64,000 nt of DNA from Rhynchopus euleeides. Lineage: Eukaryota > Euglenozoa > Diplonemea > Diplonemida > Diplonemidae. Shown here one piece after another: positions 45,191 through 58,841 of the stretch. A model generated the notes under the pieces. That model made no database searches and had not been told where the DNA came from. It saw only the letters and a list, made by a program, of their open reading frames with translations. How positions within the stretch are numbered: position 1 is the first letter of the stretch; the number at the start of each line of letters is the position of its first letter. The stretch covers positions 372,001-436,000 of the forward strand of contig OY723299.1 of assembly GCA_963210315.1 (NCBI GenBank), read 5' to 3'. The position numbers were made by a program, and so were the translations under genes.

Positions 45191-48100
45191 CGCACAACTC
45201 TGCCTAGGTCCTAAACACCCATTTCAGCACTCTCCTGCAGTCGGACACTTCTGCCTAGGTCCTAAACACCCATTTCAGCACTCTCCTGCAGTCGGACACC
45301 TCTGCCTAAGTCCTAAACACCCATTTCAGCACTCTCCTGCAGTCGGACACTTCTGCCTAGGTCCTAAACACCCATTTCGGCACTCTCCTGCAGTCGCACA
45401 CCTCTGCCTAGGTCCTAAACACCCATTTCAGCACTCTCCTGCAGTCGGACACTTCTGCCTAAGTCCGAAACACCCATTTCAGCACTCTCCTGCAGTCGGA
45501 CACTTCTGCCTAAGTCCGAAACACCCATTTCAGCACTCTCCTGCAGTCGGACACTTCTGCCTAGGTCCTAAACACCCATTTCGGCACTCTCCTGCAGTCG
45601 CACACCTCTGCCTAAGTCCTAAACACCCATTTCAGCACTCTCCTGCAGTCGGACACTTCTGCCTAGGTCCTAAACACCCATTTCAGCACTCTCCTGCAGT
45701 CGCACACCTCTGCCTAAGTCCTCAACACCCATTTCAGCACTCTCCTGCAGTCGGCCACTTCTGCCTAGGTCCTAAACACCCATTTCAGCACTCTCCTGCA
45801 GTCGCACACCTCTGCCTAGGTCCTCAACACCCATTTCAGCACTCTCCTGCAGTCGGACACTTCTGCCTAAGTCCGAAACACCCATTTCAGCACTCTCCTG
45901 CAGTCGGACACTTCTGCCTAGGTCCTAAACACCCATTTCAGCACTCTCCTGCAGTCGCACACCTCTGCCTAAGTCCTAAACACCCATTTCAGCACTCTCC
46001 TGCAGTCGCACACCTCTGCCTAGGTCCTAAACAACCATTTCAGCACTCTCCTGCAGTCGCACACCTCTGCCTAGGTCCTAAACACCCATTTCAGCACTCT
46101 CCTGCAGTCGGACACTTCTGCCTAAGTCCGAAACACCCATTTCAGCACTCTCCTGCAGTCGGACACTTCTGCCTAGGTCCTAAACACCCATTTCGGCACT
46201 CTCCTGCAGTCGCACACCTCTGCCTAAGTCCTAAACACCCATTTCAGCACTCTCCTGCAGTCGGACACTTCTGCCTAGGTCCTAAACACCCATTTCAGCA
46301 CTCTCCTGCAGTCGGACACTTCTGCCTAGGTCCTAAACACCCATTTCAGCACTCTCCTGCAGTCGCACACCTCTGCCTAAGTCCTAAACACCCATTTCAG
46401 CACTCTCCTGCAGTCGCACACCTCTGCCTAGGTCCTAAACAACCATTTCAGCACTCTCCTGCAGTCGCACACCTCTGCCTAGGTCCTAAACACCCATTTC
46501 AGCACTCTCCTGCAGTCGGACACTTCTGCCTAAGTCCGAAACACCCATTTCAGCACTCTCCTGCAGTCGGACACTTCTGCCTAGGTCCTAAACACCCATT
46601 TCGGCACTCTCCTGCAGTCGCACACCTCTGCCTAAGTCCTAAACACCCATTTCAGCACTCTCCTGCAGTCGGACACTTCTGCCTAGGTCCTAAACACCCA
46701 TTTCAGCACTCTCCTGCAGTCGGACACTTCTGCCTAGGTCCTAAACACCCATTTCAGCACTCTCCTGCAGTCGCACACCTCTGCCTAAGTCCTAAACACC
46801 CATTTCAGCACTCTCCTGCAGTCGCACACCTCTGCCTAGGTCCTAAACACCCATTTCAGCACTCTCCTGCAGTCGGACACCTCTGCCTAAGTCCTAAACA
46901 CCCATTTCAGCACTCTCCTGCAGTCGGACACCTCTGCCTAAGTCCTAAACACCCATTTCAGCACTCTCCTGCAGTCGCACACCTCTGCCTAAGTCCTAAA
47001 CACCCATTTCAGCACTCTCCTGCAGTCGGACACTTCTGCCTAGGTCCTAAACACCCATTTCAGCACTCTCCTGCAGTCGCACACCTCTGCCTAGGTCCTA
47101 AACACCCATTTCAGCACTCTCCTGCAGTCGGACACTTCTGCCTAAGTCCGAAACACCCATTTCAGCACTCTCCTGCAGTCGGACACTTCTGCCTAAGTCC
47201 GAAACACCCATTTCAGCACTCTCCTGCAGTCGGACACTTCTGCCTAGGTCCTAAACACCCATTTCAGCACTCTCCTGCAGTCGCACACCTCTGCCTAGGT
47301 CCTAAACACCCATTTCAGCACTCTCCTGCAGTCGGACACTTCTGCCTAAGTCCGAAACACCCATTTCAGCACTCTCCTGCAGTCGGACACTTCTGCCTAA
47401 GTCCGAAACACCCATTTCAGCACTCTCCTGCAGTCGGACACTTCTGCCTAGGTCCTAAACACCCATTTCGGCACTCTCCTGCAGTCGCACACCTCTGCCT
47501 AAGTCCTAAACACCCATTTCAGCACTCTCCTGCAGTCGCACACCTCTGCCTAGGTCCTAAACACCCATTTCAGCACTCTCCTGCAGTCGGACACTTCTGC
47601 CTAAGTCCGAAACACCCATTTCAGCACTCTCCTGCAGTCGGACACTTCTGCCTAGGTCCTAAACACCCATTTCGGCACTCTCCTGCAGTCGCACACCTCT
47701 GCCTAAGTCCTAAACACCCATTTCAGCACTCTCCTGCAGTCGGACACTTCTGCCTAGGTCCTAAACACCCATTTCAGCACTCTCCTGCAGTCGGACACTT
47801 CTGCCTAGGTCCTAAACACCCATTTCAGCACTCTCCTGCAGTCGCACACCTCTGCCTAGGTCCTAAACACCCATTTCAGCACTCTCCTGCAGTCGGACAC
47901 TTCTGCCTAGGTCCTAAACACCCATTTCAGCACTCTCCTGCAGTCGGACACTTCTGCCTAGGTCCTAAACACCCATTTCAGCACTCTCCTGCAGTCGCAC
48001 ACCTCTGCCTAGGTCCTAAACACCCATTTCAGCACTCTCCTGCAGTCGGACACCTCTGCCTAAGTCCGAAACACCCATTTCAGCACTCTCCTGCAGTCGG

Positions 48101-48259
48101 ACACTTCTGCCTAAGTCCGAAACACCCATTTCAGCACTCTCCTGCAGTCGGACACTTCTGCCTAGGTCCTAAACACCCATTTCGGCACTCTCCTGCAGTC
48201 GCACACCTCTGCCTAAGTCCTAAACACCCATTTCAGCACTCTCCTGCAGTCGGACACTT
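45189..48259 (+). repeat. 51-bp minisatellite, block 5 (about 60 units)
   Basis: Duplicate of block 2 at offset 19238, same unit order and length. Ends after GTCGGACACTT at a PLE terminus. Confidence 0.95.
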
Positions 48260-48714
48260 TACTGTCATGTTATTGGTTTATTTCTGTGTACAGATACACA
48301 CTGCTGATTCGCTTGTCGGGTGGGGGGGGGGGAAAAAAGGGGGAAAGAACCATATCAAAAGACATAGCAAAAACGGGGGTTGGGGGAGGGGGGGGGGGAA
48401 ATGGTTGAGAAAAAACATACATCAGGGGTGGGGGCGTTCTGTTATGGTTTTTGTTTCATTCGTGTGTTCGTTCTGAAGACAAGATAATGGAAACAAAAGG
48501 GAAAACAGGCATGCCCCTCACCACTCAGCGTATCTGCAGAGCCATGTGCACGTACGTACACTCTGGGTACACATCGCCGCTCTGCCTTGGGAACAGAGAA
48601 TGGGGTTTAACACGCTGAACTCCTTTGTGTAAACACCATTGGGTAGGCGGTCACATTCTCAGGTTCCGGGGGGAGGGGGGGGGGGGGAAATTCGTTTTAG
48701 AAAACAAAATATTC
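48260..48714 (-). mobile_element. PLE fragment F2', 3' UTR only
   Basis: Duplicate of F2 (29022-29476) at offset 19238, broken at the same ACAAAATATTC and followed head-to-tail by F3'. Confidence 0.87.
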
Positions 48715-49690
48715 TACTGTCATGTTATTGGTTTATTTCTGTGTACAGATACACACTGCTGATTCGCTTGTCGGGTGGGGGGGGGGGAAAAAAGGGGGAA
48801 AGAACCATATCAAAAGACATAGCACAAACGGGGGTTGGGGGAGGGGGGGGGGGGAAATGGTTGAGAAAAAACATACATCAGGGGTGGGGGCGTTCTGTTA
48901 TGGTTTTTGTTTCATTCGTGTGTTCGTTCTGAAGACAAGATAATGGAAACAAAAGGGAAAACAGGCATGCCCCTCACCACTCAGCGTATCTGCAGAGCCA
49001 TGTGCACGTACGTACACTCTGGGTACACATCGCCGCTCTGCCTTGGGAACAGAGAATGGGGTTTAACACGCTGAACTCCTTTGTGTAAACACCATTGGGT
49101 AGGCGGTCACATTCTCAGGTTCCGGGGGGAGGGGGGGGGGGGAAATTCGTTTTAGAAAACAAAATATTCATCACGTTCCGTCACGTCCGTCAGCATACAC
49201 ACTCACCTCACACATTCGTATACACTAAACGCTTCATCTCTTGTTCAAGCCTTCATCATCACGTGGTAGTAGCTCACCCCACGCGGCACTCACTTGGCAT
49301 ATAGTCAAGTGGTTCCGTCAGGCTCTGGTTCTGTTCCATTACCAGGCTCCCCTGACTGCGATTGTGAGACCTCCGTTCTGTCCGTCTCTGATTTCCCTGG
49401 TGGCCCCGTCTCCCGCTCACCATCCACCCCTTCACCACCCGTCTGAGACAGAAAAATATCAGGGGAGGCAGGCACCGAGGGCGATATCTGTGCCGGAGGG
49501 GCACCCAACAACAAGGGAAGTTCCACAGCAGGTTCCGTGGCTGACGCCTGTATCTGACAGCTCTGCTTCAACCTTGAAATCATCCAGGTTGTTGCACATA
49601 CCCGCAGACCGTATCAACTGTGACACCAAAATACCCCTTCCTTGGCTTTCTGGTGCTGCACTTGTTCGACAAGTATATTTATTGGGTGGT
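48715..49690 (-). mobile_element. PLE fragment F3' with internal deletion
   Basis: Duplicate of F3 (29477-30452), with the same internal jump from GTATCTGA to CAGCTCTGC and the same 5' break at TTGGGTG before the array. Confidence 0.83.
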
Positions 49691-51571
49691 AAGTCCTAAA
49701 CACCCATTTCAGCACTCTCCTGCAGTCGGACACTTCTGCCTAGGTCCTAAACACCCATTTCGGCACTCTCCTGCAGTCGCACACCTCTGCCTAAGTCCTC
49801 AACACCCATTTCAGCACTCTCCTGCAGTCGCACAACTCTGCCTAGGTCCTAAACACCCATTTCAGCACTCTCCTGCAGTCGGACACTTCTGCCTAGGTCC
49901 TAAACACCCATTTCAGCACTCTCCTGCAGTCGCACACCTCTGCCTAAGTCCTAAACACCCATTTCAGCACTCTCCTGCAGTCGCACACCTCTGCCTAGGT
50001 CCTAAACACCCATTTCAGCACTCTCCTGCAGTCGGACACCTCTGCCTAAGTCCTAAACACCCATTTCAGCACTCTCCTGCAGTCGCACACCTCTGCCTAG
50101 GTCCTAAACAACCATTTCAGCACTCTCCTGCAGTCGCACACCTCTGCCTAGGTCCTAAACACCCATTTCAGCACTCTCCTGCAGTCGGACACTTCTGCCT
50201 AAGTCCGAAACACCCATTTCAGCACTCTCCTGCAGTCGGACACTTCTGCCTAGGTCCTAAACACCCATTTCGGCACTCTCCTGCAGTCGCACACCTCTGC
50301 CTAGGTCCTAAACACCCATTTCAGCACTCTCCTGCAGTCGGACACTTGTGCCTAAGTCCTAAACACCCATTTCAGCACTCTCCTGCAGTCGCACACCTCT
50401 GCCTAAGTCCTCAACACCCATTTCAGCACTCTCCTGCAGTCGGCCACTTCTGCCTAGGTCCTAAACACCCATTTCAGCACTCTCCTGCAGTCGCACACCT
50501 CTGCCTAAGTCCGAAACACCCATTTCGGCACTCTCCTGCAGTCGGACACTTCTGCCTAAGTCCGAAACACCCATTTCAGCACTCTCCTGCAGTCGGACAC
50601 TTCTGCCTAGGTCCTAAACACCCATTTCGGCACTCTCCTGCAGTCGGACACCTCTGCCTAAGTCCTAAACACCCATTTCAGCACTCTCCTGCAGTCGCAC
50701 ACCTCTGCCTAGGTCCTAAACACCCATTTCAGCACTCTCCTGCAGTCGGACACTTCTGCCTAAGTCCGAAACACCCATTTCAGCACTCTCCTGCAGTCGG
50801 ACACTTCTGCCTAGGTCCTAAACACCCATTTCGGCACTCTCCTGCAGTCGGACACCTCTGCCTAAGTCCTAAACACCCATTTCAGCACTCTCCTGCAGTC
50901 GCACACCTCTGCCTAGGTCCTAAACACCCATTTCAGCACTCTCCTGCAGTCGGACACTTCTGCCTAAGTCCGAAACACCCATTTCAGCACTCTCCTGCAG
51001 TCGCACACCTCTGCCTAAGTCCTCAACACCCATTTCAGCACTCTCCTGCAGTCGGCCACTTCTGCCTAGGTCCTAAACACCCATTTCAGCACTCTCCTGC
51101 AGTCGCACACCTCTGCCTAAGTCCGAAACACCCATTTCGGCACTCTCCTGCAGTCGGACACTTCTGCCTAAGTCCGAAACACCCATTTCAGCACTCTCCT
51201 GCAGTCGGACACTTCTGCCTAGGTCCTAAACACCCATTTCGGCACTCTCCTGCAGTCGGACACCTCTGCCTAAGTCCTAAACACCCATTTCAGCACTCTC
51301 CTGCAGTCGCACACCTCTGCCTAGGTCCTAAACACCCATTTCAGCACTCTCCTGCAGTCGGACACTTCTGCCTAAGTCCGAAACACCCATTTCAGCACTC
51401 TCCTGCAGTCGGACACTTCTGCCTAGGTCCTAAACACCCATTTCGGCACTCTCCTGCAGTCGCACACCTCTGCCTAAGTCCTCAACACCCATTTCAGCAC
51501 TCTCCTGCAGTCGGCCACTTCTGCCTAGGTCCTAAACACCCATTTCAGCACTCTCCTGCAGTCGGACACTT
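49691..51571 (+). repeat. 51-bp minisatellite, block 6 (about 37 units)
   Basis: Duplicate of block 3 at offset 19238. It carries the same read-through frame beginning in F3' at 49620. Confidence 0.95.
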
Positions 51572-51648
51572 TACTGTCATGTTATTGGTTTATTTTTTTT
51601 TATTTTTTTTTCCTTTGGTTTATTTTTGTGTACAGATACACACTGCTG
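51572..51648 (-). mobile_element. PLE fragment F4', 3' terminal stub
   Basis: Duplicate of F4 with the same T-rich expansion. The array is again interrupted after GTCGGACACTT. Confidence 0.8.
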
Positions 51649-51664
51649 CCGATACACTCAGCAC

Positions 51665-52063
51665 TTTTTTTTTTTTCCATGTCGCTCCCGTTGGTCACTT
51701 CGCTGCTTTGAGTCAGCCACGTGGCGGAAGCCGGACCGCAGGGAGGGGCGTTGCGCCCGTTGACGCCTCTCACTCCTCATGTGCCTTGAGTAGCTGCCAG
51801 GTGGGTCTGCTTTGAGGCGGGGAATCGCGTCAGGCCAAACAGCCACTGCGAGGACGTCTCCCCTAAAAGAAAAGAAAGAATGTGGGAAGGGGACGGGGGT
51901 GGGATGGGTGGGCAGCGCAAGCCGGAAGGAGCGCCTCCCATGGGGCGGAAGCTCACCCGACAGCATAAAATGCTGCGAAAACAACAAAAAAAGGGAAAAT
52001 AAACCACGCACACCACAACATCAATAAAACCAAAGCCGTGCAGAAAGGGCCCCTCCGCATATA
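51665..52063 (-). mobile_element. Y sequence copy Y1', poly(A)-ended
   Basis: Duplicate of Y1 at offset 19238: T-run, CATGTCGCTCC and about 390 bp to CCGCATATA. Confidence 0.6.
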
Positions 52064-52554
52064 TTTTTTTTTTCATGTCGCTCCCGTTGGTCACTTCGCT
52101 GCTTTGAGTCAGCCACGTGGCGGAAGCCGGACCGCAGGGAGGGGCGTTGCGCCCGTTGACGCCTCTCACTCCTCATGTGCCTTGAGTAGCTGCCAGGTGG
52201 GTCTGCTTTGAGGCGGGGAATCGCGTCAGGCCAAACAGCCACTGCGAGGACGTCTCCCCTAAAAGAAAAAAAAGAATGTGGGAAGGGGACGGGGGTGGGA
52301 TGGGTGGGCAGCGCAAGCCGGAAGGAGCGCCTCCCATGGGGCGGAAGCTCACCCGACAGCATAAAATGCTGCGAAAACAACAAAAAAAGGGAAAATAAAC
52401 CACGCACACCACAACATCAATAAAACCAAAGCCGTGCAGAAAGGGCCCCTCCGCATATATGAAACAGGGCACACAGCGGAAAAAGAGTTACCAGAGCTTG
52501 CTTTAGTTTCCCCTCGGAGGAGGGTAATCACAGGGGGCGTGGTGAAGAAAAAGA
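52064..52554 (-). mobile_element. Y sequence copy Y2', longer 5' end
   Basis: Duplicate of Y2 including the extra ~95 bp before the array resumes at CCACTTCTGCC. Confidence 0.6.
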
Positions 52555-55500
52555 CCACTTCTGCCTAAGTCCGAAACACCCATTTCAGCACTCTCCTGCA
52601 GTCGGACACTTCTGCCTAGGTCCTAAACACCCATTTCGGCACTCTCCTGCAGTCGCACACCTCTGCCTAAGTCCTCAACACCCATTTCAGCACTCTCCTG
52701 CAGTCGGACACTTCTGCCTAGGTCCTAAACACCCATTTCAGCACTCTCCTGCAGTCGCACACCTCTGCCTAGGTCCTAAACACCCATTTCAGCACTCTCC
52801 TGCAGTCGGACACTTCTGCCTAGGTCCTAAACACCCATTTCAGCACTCTCCTGCAGTCGCACACCTCTGCCTAAGTCCTAAACACCCATTTCAGCACTCT
52901 CCTGCAGTCGCACACCTCTGCCTAGGTCCTAAACACCCATTTCAGCACTCTCCTGCAGTCGGACACTTCTGCCTAAGTCCGAAACACCCATTTCAGCACT
53001 CTCCTGCAGTCGGACACTTCTGCCTAAGTCCGAAACACCCATTTCAGCACTCTCCTGCAGTCGGACACTTCTGCCTAGGTCCTAAACACCCATTTCGGCA
53101 CTCTCCTGCAGTCGCACACCTCTGCCTAAGTCCTAAACACCCATTTCAGCACTCTCCTGCAGTCGGACACTTCTGCCTAGGTCCTAAACACCCATTTCAG
53201 CACTCTCCTGCAGTCGCACACCTCTGCCTAGGTCCTCAACACCCATTTCAGCACTCTCCTGCAGTCGGACACTTCTGCCTAAGTCCGAAACACCCATTTC
53301 AGCACTCTCCTGCAGTCGGACACTTCTGCCTAAGTCCGAAACACCCATTTCAGCACTCTCCTGCAGTCGGACACTTCTGCCTAGGTCCTAAACACCCATT
53401 TCGGCACTCTCCTGCAGTCGCACACCTCTGCCTAAGTCCTAAACACCCATTTCAGCACTCTCCTGCAGTCGCACACCTCTGCCTAGGTCCTAAACACCCA
53501 TTTCAGCACTCTCCTGCAGTCGGACACTTCTGCCTAGGTCCTAAACACCCATTTCAGCACTCTCCTGCAGTCGCACACCTCTGCCTAGGTCCTAAACACC
53601 CATTTCAGCACTCTCCTGCAGTCGGACACCTGTGCCTAAGTCCTAAACACCCATTTCAGCACTCTCCTGCAGTCGGACACTTCTGCCTAGGTCCTAAACA
53701 CCCATTTCAGCACTCTCCTGCAGTCGGACACTTCTGCCTAAGTCCGAAACACCCATTTCAGCACTCTCCTGCAGTCGGACACTTCTGCCTAAGTCCGAAA
53801 CACCCATTTCAGCACTCTCCTGCAGTCGGACACTTCTGCCTAGGTCCTAAACACCCATTTCGGCACTCTCCTGCAGTCGCACACCTCTGCCTAAGTCCTA
53901 AACACCCATTTCAGCACTCTCCTGCAGTCGCACACCTCTGCCTAGGTCCTAAACAACCATTTCAGCACTCTCCTGCAGTCGCACACCTCTGCCTAGGTCC
54001 TAAACACCCATTTCAGCACTCTCCTGCAGTCGGACACTTCTGCCTAGGTCCTAAACACCCATTTCAGCACTCTCCTGCAGTCGCACACCTCTGCCTAGGT
54101 CCTCAACACCCATTTCAGCACTCTCCTGCAGTCGGACACTTCTGCCTAAGTCCTCAACACCCATTTCAGCACTCTCCTGCAGTCGCACACCTCTGCCTAA
54201 GTCCTAAACACCCATTTCAGCACTCTCCTGCAGTCGCACACCTCTGCCTAGGTCCTAAACAACCATTTCAGCACTCTCCTGCAGTCGCACACCTCTGCCT
54301 AGGTCCTAAACACCCATTTCAGCACTCTCCTGCAGTCGGACACTTCTGCCTAAGTCCGAAACACCCATTTCAGCACTCTCCTGCAGTCGGACACCTCTGC
54401 CTAAGTCCTAAACACCCATTTCAGCACTCTCCTGCAGTCGGACACTTCTGCCTAAGTCCGAAACACCCATTTCAGCACTCTCCTGCAGTCGGACACTTCT
54501 GCCTAAGTCCTCAACACCCATTTCAGCACTCTCCTGCAGTCGGACACTTCTGCCTAAGTCCTAAACACCCATTTCAGCACTCTCCTGCAGTCGGACACTT
54601 CTGCCTAGGTCCTAAACACCCATTTCAGCACTCTCCTGCAGTCGCACACCTCTGCCTAAGTCCTCAATACCCATTTCAGCACTCTCCTGCAGTCGCCCAC
54701 TTCTGCCTAGGTCCTAAACACCCATTTCAGCACTCTCCTGCAGTCGCACACCTCTGCCTAGGTCCTAAACACCCATTTCAGCACTCTCCTGCAGTCGCAC
54801 ACCTCTGCCTAGGTCCTAAACACCCATTTCAGCACTCTCCTGCAGTCGGACACTTCTGCCTAGGTCCTAAACACCCATTTCAGCACTCTCCTGCAGTCGG
54901 ACACCTCTGCCTAGGTCCTAAACACCCATTTCAGCACTCTCCTGCAGTCGCACACCTCTGCCTAGGTCCTAAACACCCATTTCAGCACTCTCCTGCAGTC
55001 GGACACTTCTGCCTAAGTCCGAAACACCCATTTCAGCACTCTCCTGCAGTCGGACACTTCTGCCTAAGTCCGAAACACCCATTTCAGCACTCTCCTGCAG
55101 TCGCCCACTTCTGCCTAGGTCCTAAACACCCATTTCAGCACTCTCCTGCAGTCGCACACCTCTGCCTAGGTCCTAAACACCCATTTCAGCACTCTCCTGC
55201 AGTCGCACACCTCTGCCTAGGTCCTAAACACCCATTTCAGCACTCTCCTGCAGTCGGACACCTCTGCCTAGGTCCTAAACACCCATTTCAGCACTCTCGT
55301 GCAGTCGGACACCTCTGCCTAGGTCCTAAACACCCATTTCAGCACTCTCCTGCAGTCGCACACCTCTGCCTAGGTCCTAAACACCCATTTCAGCACTCTC
55401 CTGCAGTCGGACACCTCTGCCTAGGTCCTAAACACCCATTTCAGCACTCTCCTGCAGTCGCACACCTCTGCCTAGGTCCTAAACACCCATTTCAGCACTC

Positions 55501-58500
55501 TCCTGCAGTCAGACACTTCTGCCTAGGTCCTAAACACCCATTTCAGCACTCTCCTGCAGTCGCACACCTCTGCCTAGGTCCTAAACACCCATTTCAGCAC
55601 TCTCCTGCAGTCGGACACTTCTGCCTAAGTCCGAAACACCCATTTCAGCACTCTCCTGCAGTCGGACACTTCTGCCTAAGTCCTCAACACCCATTTCAGC
55701 ACTCTCCTGCAGTCGCACACCTCTGCCTAGGTCCTAAACACCCATTTCAGCACTCTCCTGCAGTCGCACACCTCTGCCTAAGTCCTCAATACCCATTTCA
55801 GCACTCTCCTGCAGTCGCCCACTTCTGCCTAGGTCCTAAACACCCATTTCAGCACTCTCCTGCAGTCGCACACCTCTGCCTAGGTCCTAAACACCCATTT
55901 CAGCACTCTCCTGCAGTCGGACACTTCTGCCTAGGTCCTAAACACCCATTTCAGCACTCTCCTGCAGTCACACACCTCTGCCTAGGTCCTAAACACCCAT
56001 TTCAGCACTCTCCTGCAGTCGGACACTTCTGCCTAGGTCCTAAACACCCATTTCAGCACTCTCCTGCAGTCGGACACCTCTGCCTAGGTCCTAAACACCC
56101 ATTTCAGCACTCTCCTGCAGTCGGACACTTCTGCCTAGGTCCTAAACACCCATTTCAGCACTCTCCTGCAGTCACACACCTCTGCCTAGGTCCTAAACAC
56201 CCATTTCAGCACTCTCCTGCAGTCGGACACCTCTGCCTAGGTCCTAAACACCCATTTCAGCACTCTCCTGCAGTCGCACACCTCTGCCTAGGTCCTAAAC
56301 ACCCATTTCAGCACTCTCCTGCAGTCGGACACCTCTGCCTAGGTCCTAAACACCCATTTCAGCACTCTCCTGCAGTCGCACACCTCTGCCTAGGTCCTAA
56401 ACACCCATTTCAGCACTCTCCTGCAGTCGCACACCTCTGCCTAGGTCCTAAACACCCATTTCAGCACTCTCCTGCAGTCGGACACTTCTGCCTAGGTCCT
56501 AAACACCCATTTCAGCACTCTCCTGCAGTCGCACACCTCTGCCTAGGTCCTAAACACCCATTTCAGCACTCTCCTGCAGTCGGACACTTCTGCCTAAGTC
56601 CGAAACACCCATTTCAGCACTCTCCTGCAGTCGGACACTTCTGCCTAAGTCCGAAACACCCATTTCAGCACTCTCCTGCAGTCGCACACCTCTGCCTAGG
56701 TCCTAAACACCCATTTCAGCACTCTCCTGCAGTCGGACACCTCTGCCTAAGTCCTAAACACCCATTTCAGCACTCTCCTGCAGTCGGACACTTCTGCCTA
56801 GGTCCTAAACACCCATTTCAGCACTCTCCTGCAGTCGCACACCTCTGCCTAGGTCCTAAACACCCATTTCAGCACTCTCCTGCAGTCGGACACCTCTGCC
56901 TAGGTCCTAAACACCCATTTCAGCACTCTCCTGCAGTCGCACACCTCTGCCTAGGTCCTAAACACCCATTTCAGCACTCTCCTGCAGTCGGACACCTCTG
57001 CCTAGGTCCTAAACACCCATTTCAGCACTCTCCTGCAGTCGCACACCTCTGCCTAGGTCCTAAACACCCATTTCAGCACTCTCCTGCAGTCGCACACCTC
57101 TGCCTAAGTCCTAAACACCCATTTCAGCACTCTCCTGCAGTCGGACACTTCTGCCTAGGTCCTAAACACCCATTTCAGCACTCTCCTGCAGTCGCACACC
57201 TCTGCCTAGGTCCTAAACACCCATTTCAGCACTCTCCTGCAGTCGGACACCTCTGCCTAAGTCCTAAACACCCATTTCAGCACTCTCCTGCAGTCGGACA
57301 CTTCTGCCTAGGTCCTAAACACCCATTTCAGCACTCTCCTGCAGTCGCACACCTCTGCCTAGGTCCTAAACACCCATTTCAGCACTCTCCTGCAGTCGGA
57401 CACCTCTGCCTAGGTCCTAAACACCCATTTCAGCACTCTCCTGCAGTCGCACACCTCTGCCTAGGTCCTAAACACCCATTTCAGCACTCTCCTGCAGTCG
57501 CACACCTCTGCCTAGGTCCTAAACACCCATTTCAGCACTCTCCTGCAGTCGGACACCTCTGCCTAGGTCCTAAACACCCATTTCAGCACTCTCCTGCAGT
57601 CGCACACCTCTGCCTAGGTCCTAAACACCCATTTCAGCACTCTCCTGCAGTCGGACACTTCTGCCTAGGTCCTAAACACCCATTTCAGCACTCTCCTGCA
57701 GTCGCACACCTCTGCCTACGTCCTAAACACCCATTTCAGCACTCTCCTGCAGTCGGACACTTCTGCCTAGGTCCTAAACACCCATTTCAGCACTCTCCTG
57801 CAGTCGCACACCTCTGCCTAGGTCCTAAACACCCATTTCAGCACTCTCCTGCAGTCGGACACCTCTGCCTAAGTCCTAAACACCCATTTCAGCACTCTCC
57901 TGCAGTCGGACACTTCTGCCTAGGTCCTAAACACCCATTTCAGCACTCTCCTGCAGTCGGACACCTCTGCCTAGGTCCTAAACACCCATTTCAGCACTCT
58001 CCTGCAGTCGCACACCTCTGCCTAGGTCCTAAACACCCATTTCAGCACTCTCCTGCAGTCGCACACCTCTGCCTAGGTCCTAAACACCCATTTCAGCACT
58101 CTCCTGCAGTCGGACACCTCTGCCTAGGTCCTAAACACCCATTTCAGCACTCTCCTGCAGTCGCACACCTCTGCGTAGGTCCTAAACACCCATTTCAGCA
58201 CTCTCCTGCAGTCGGACACTTCTGCCTAGGTCCTAAACACCCATTTCAGCACTCTCCTGCAGTCGCACACCTCTGCCTAGGTCCTAAACACCCATTTCAG
58301 CACTCTCCTGCAGTCGGACACTTCTGCCTAAGTCCGAAACACCCATTTCAGCACTCTCCTGCAGTCGGACACTTCTGCCTAAGTCCGAAACACCCATTTC
58401 AGCACTCTCCTGCAGTCGGACACTTCTGCCTAGGTCCTAAACACCCATTTCAGCACTCTCCTGCAGTCGCACACCTCTGCCTAAGTCCTAAACACCCATT

Positions 58501-58840
58501 TCAGCACTCTCCTGCAGTCGCACACCTCTGCCTAGGTCCTAAACAACCATTTCAGCACTCTCCTGCAGTCGCACACCTCTGCCTAGGTCCTAAACACCCA
58601 TTTCAGCACTCTCCTGCAGTCGGACACTTCTGCCTAGGTCCTAAACACCCATTTCGGCACTCTCCTGCAGTCGCACACCTCTGCCTAAGTCCTAAACACC
58701 CATTTCAGCACTCTCCTGCAGTCGGACACTTCTGCCTAGGTCCTAAACACCCATTTCAGCACTCTCCTGCAGTCGCACACCTCTGCCTAGGTCCTAAACA
58801 CCCATTTCAGCACTCTCCTGCAGTCGCACACCTCTGCCTA
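52555..58840 (+). repeat. 51-bp minisatellite, block 7 (about 123 units)
   Basis: The first ~2.4 kb duplicate block 4. Beyond 54967, which corresponds to the gap edge of copy 1, the array continues uniquely and is more homogeneous, mostly CTAGGTCCTAA units. Private variants include GTCACACACC (55969, 56171), CTACGTCC (57715), TCTCGTGCAG (55298) and GCGTAGGTCC (58173). Ends at CCTCTGCCTA beside the Z element. Confidence 0.95.
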
Positions 58841-58841
58841 A

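Larger units (their letters stand above)
36430..54967. repeat. large duplicated segment, copy 2
   Basis: Counterpart of 16002-35729, lacking the hAT-type insertion. The match runs to the last base before the gap of copy 1. The left flank differs: WD40 gene here, Y/PLE/array there, with the change exactly at the PLE 3' terminus. Either a recent tandem duplication or two alleles placed one after another by the assembler. Confidence 0.9.
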
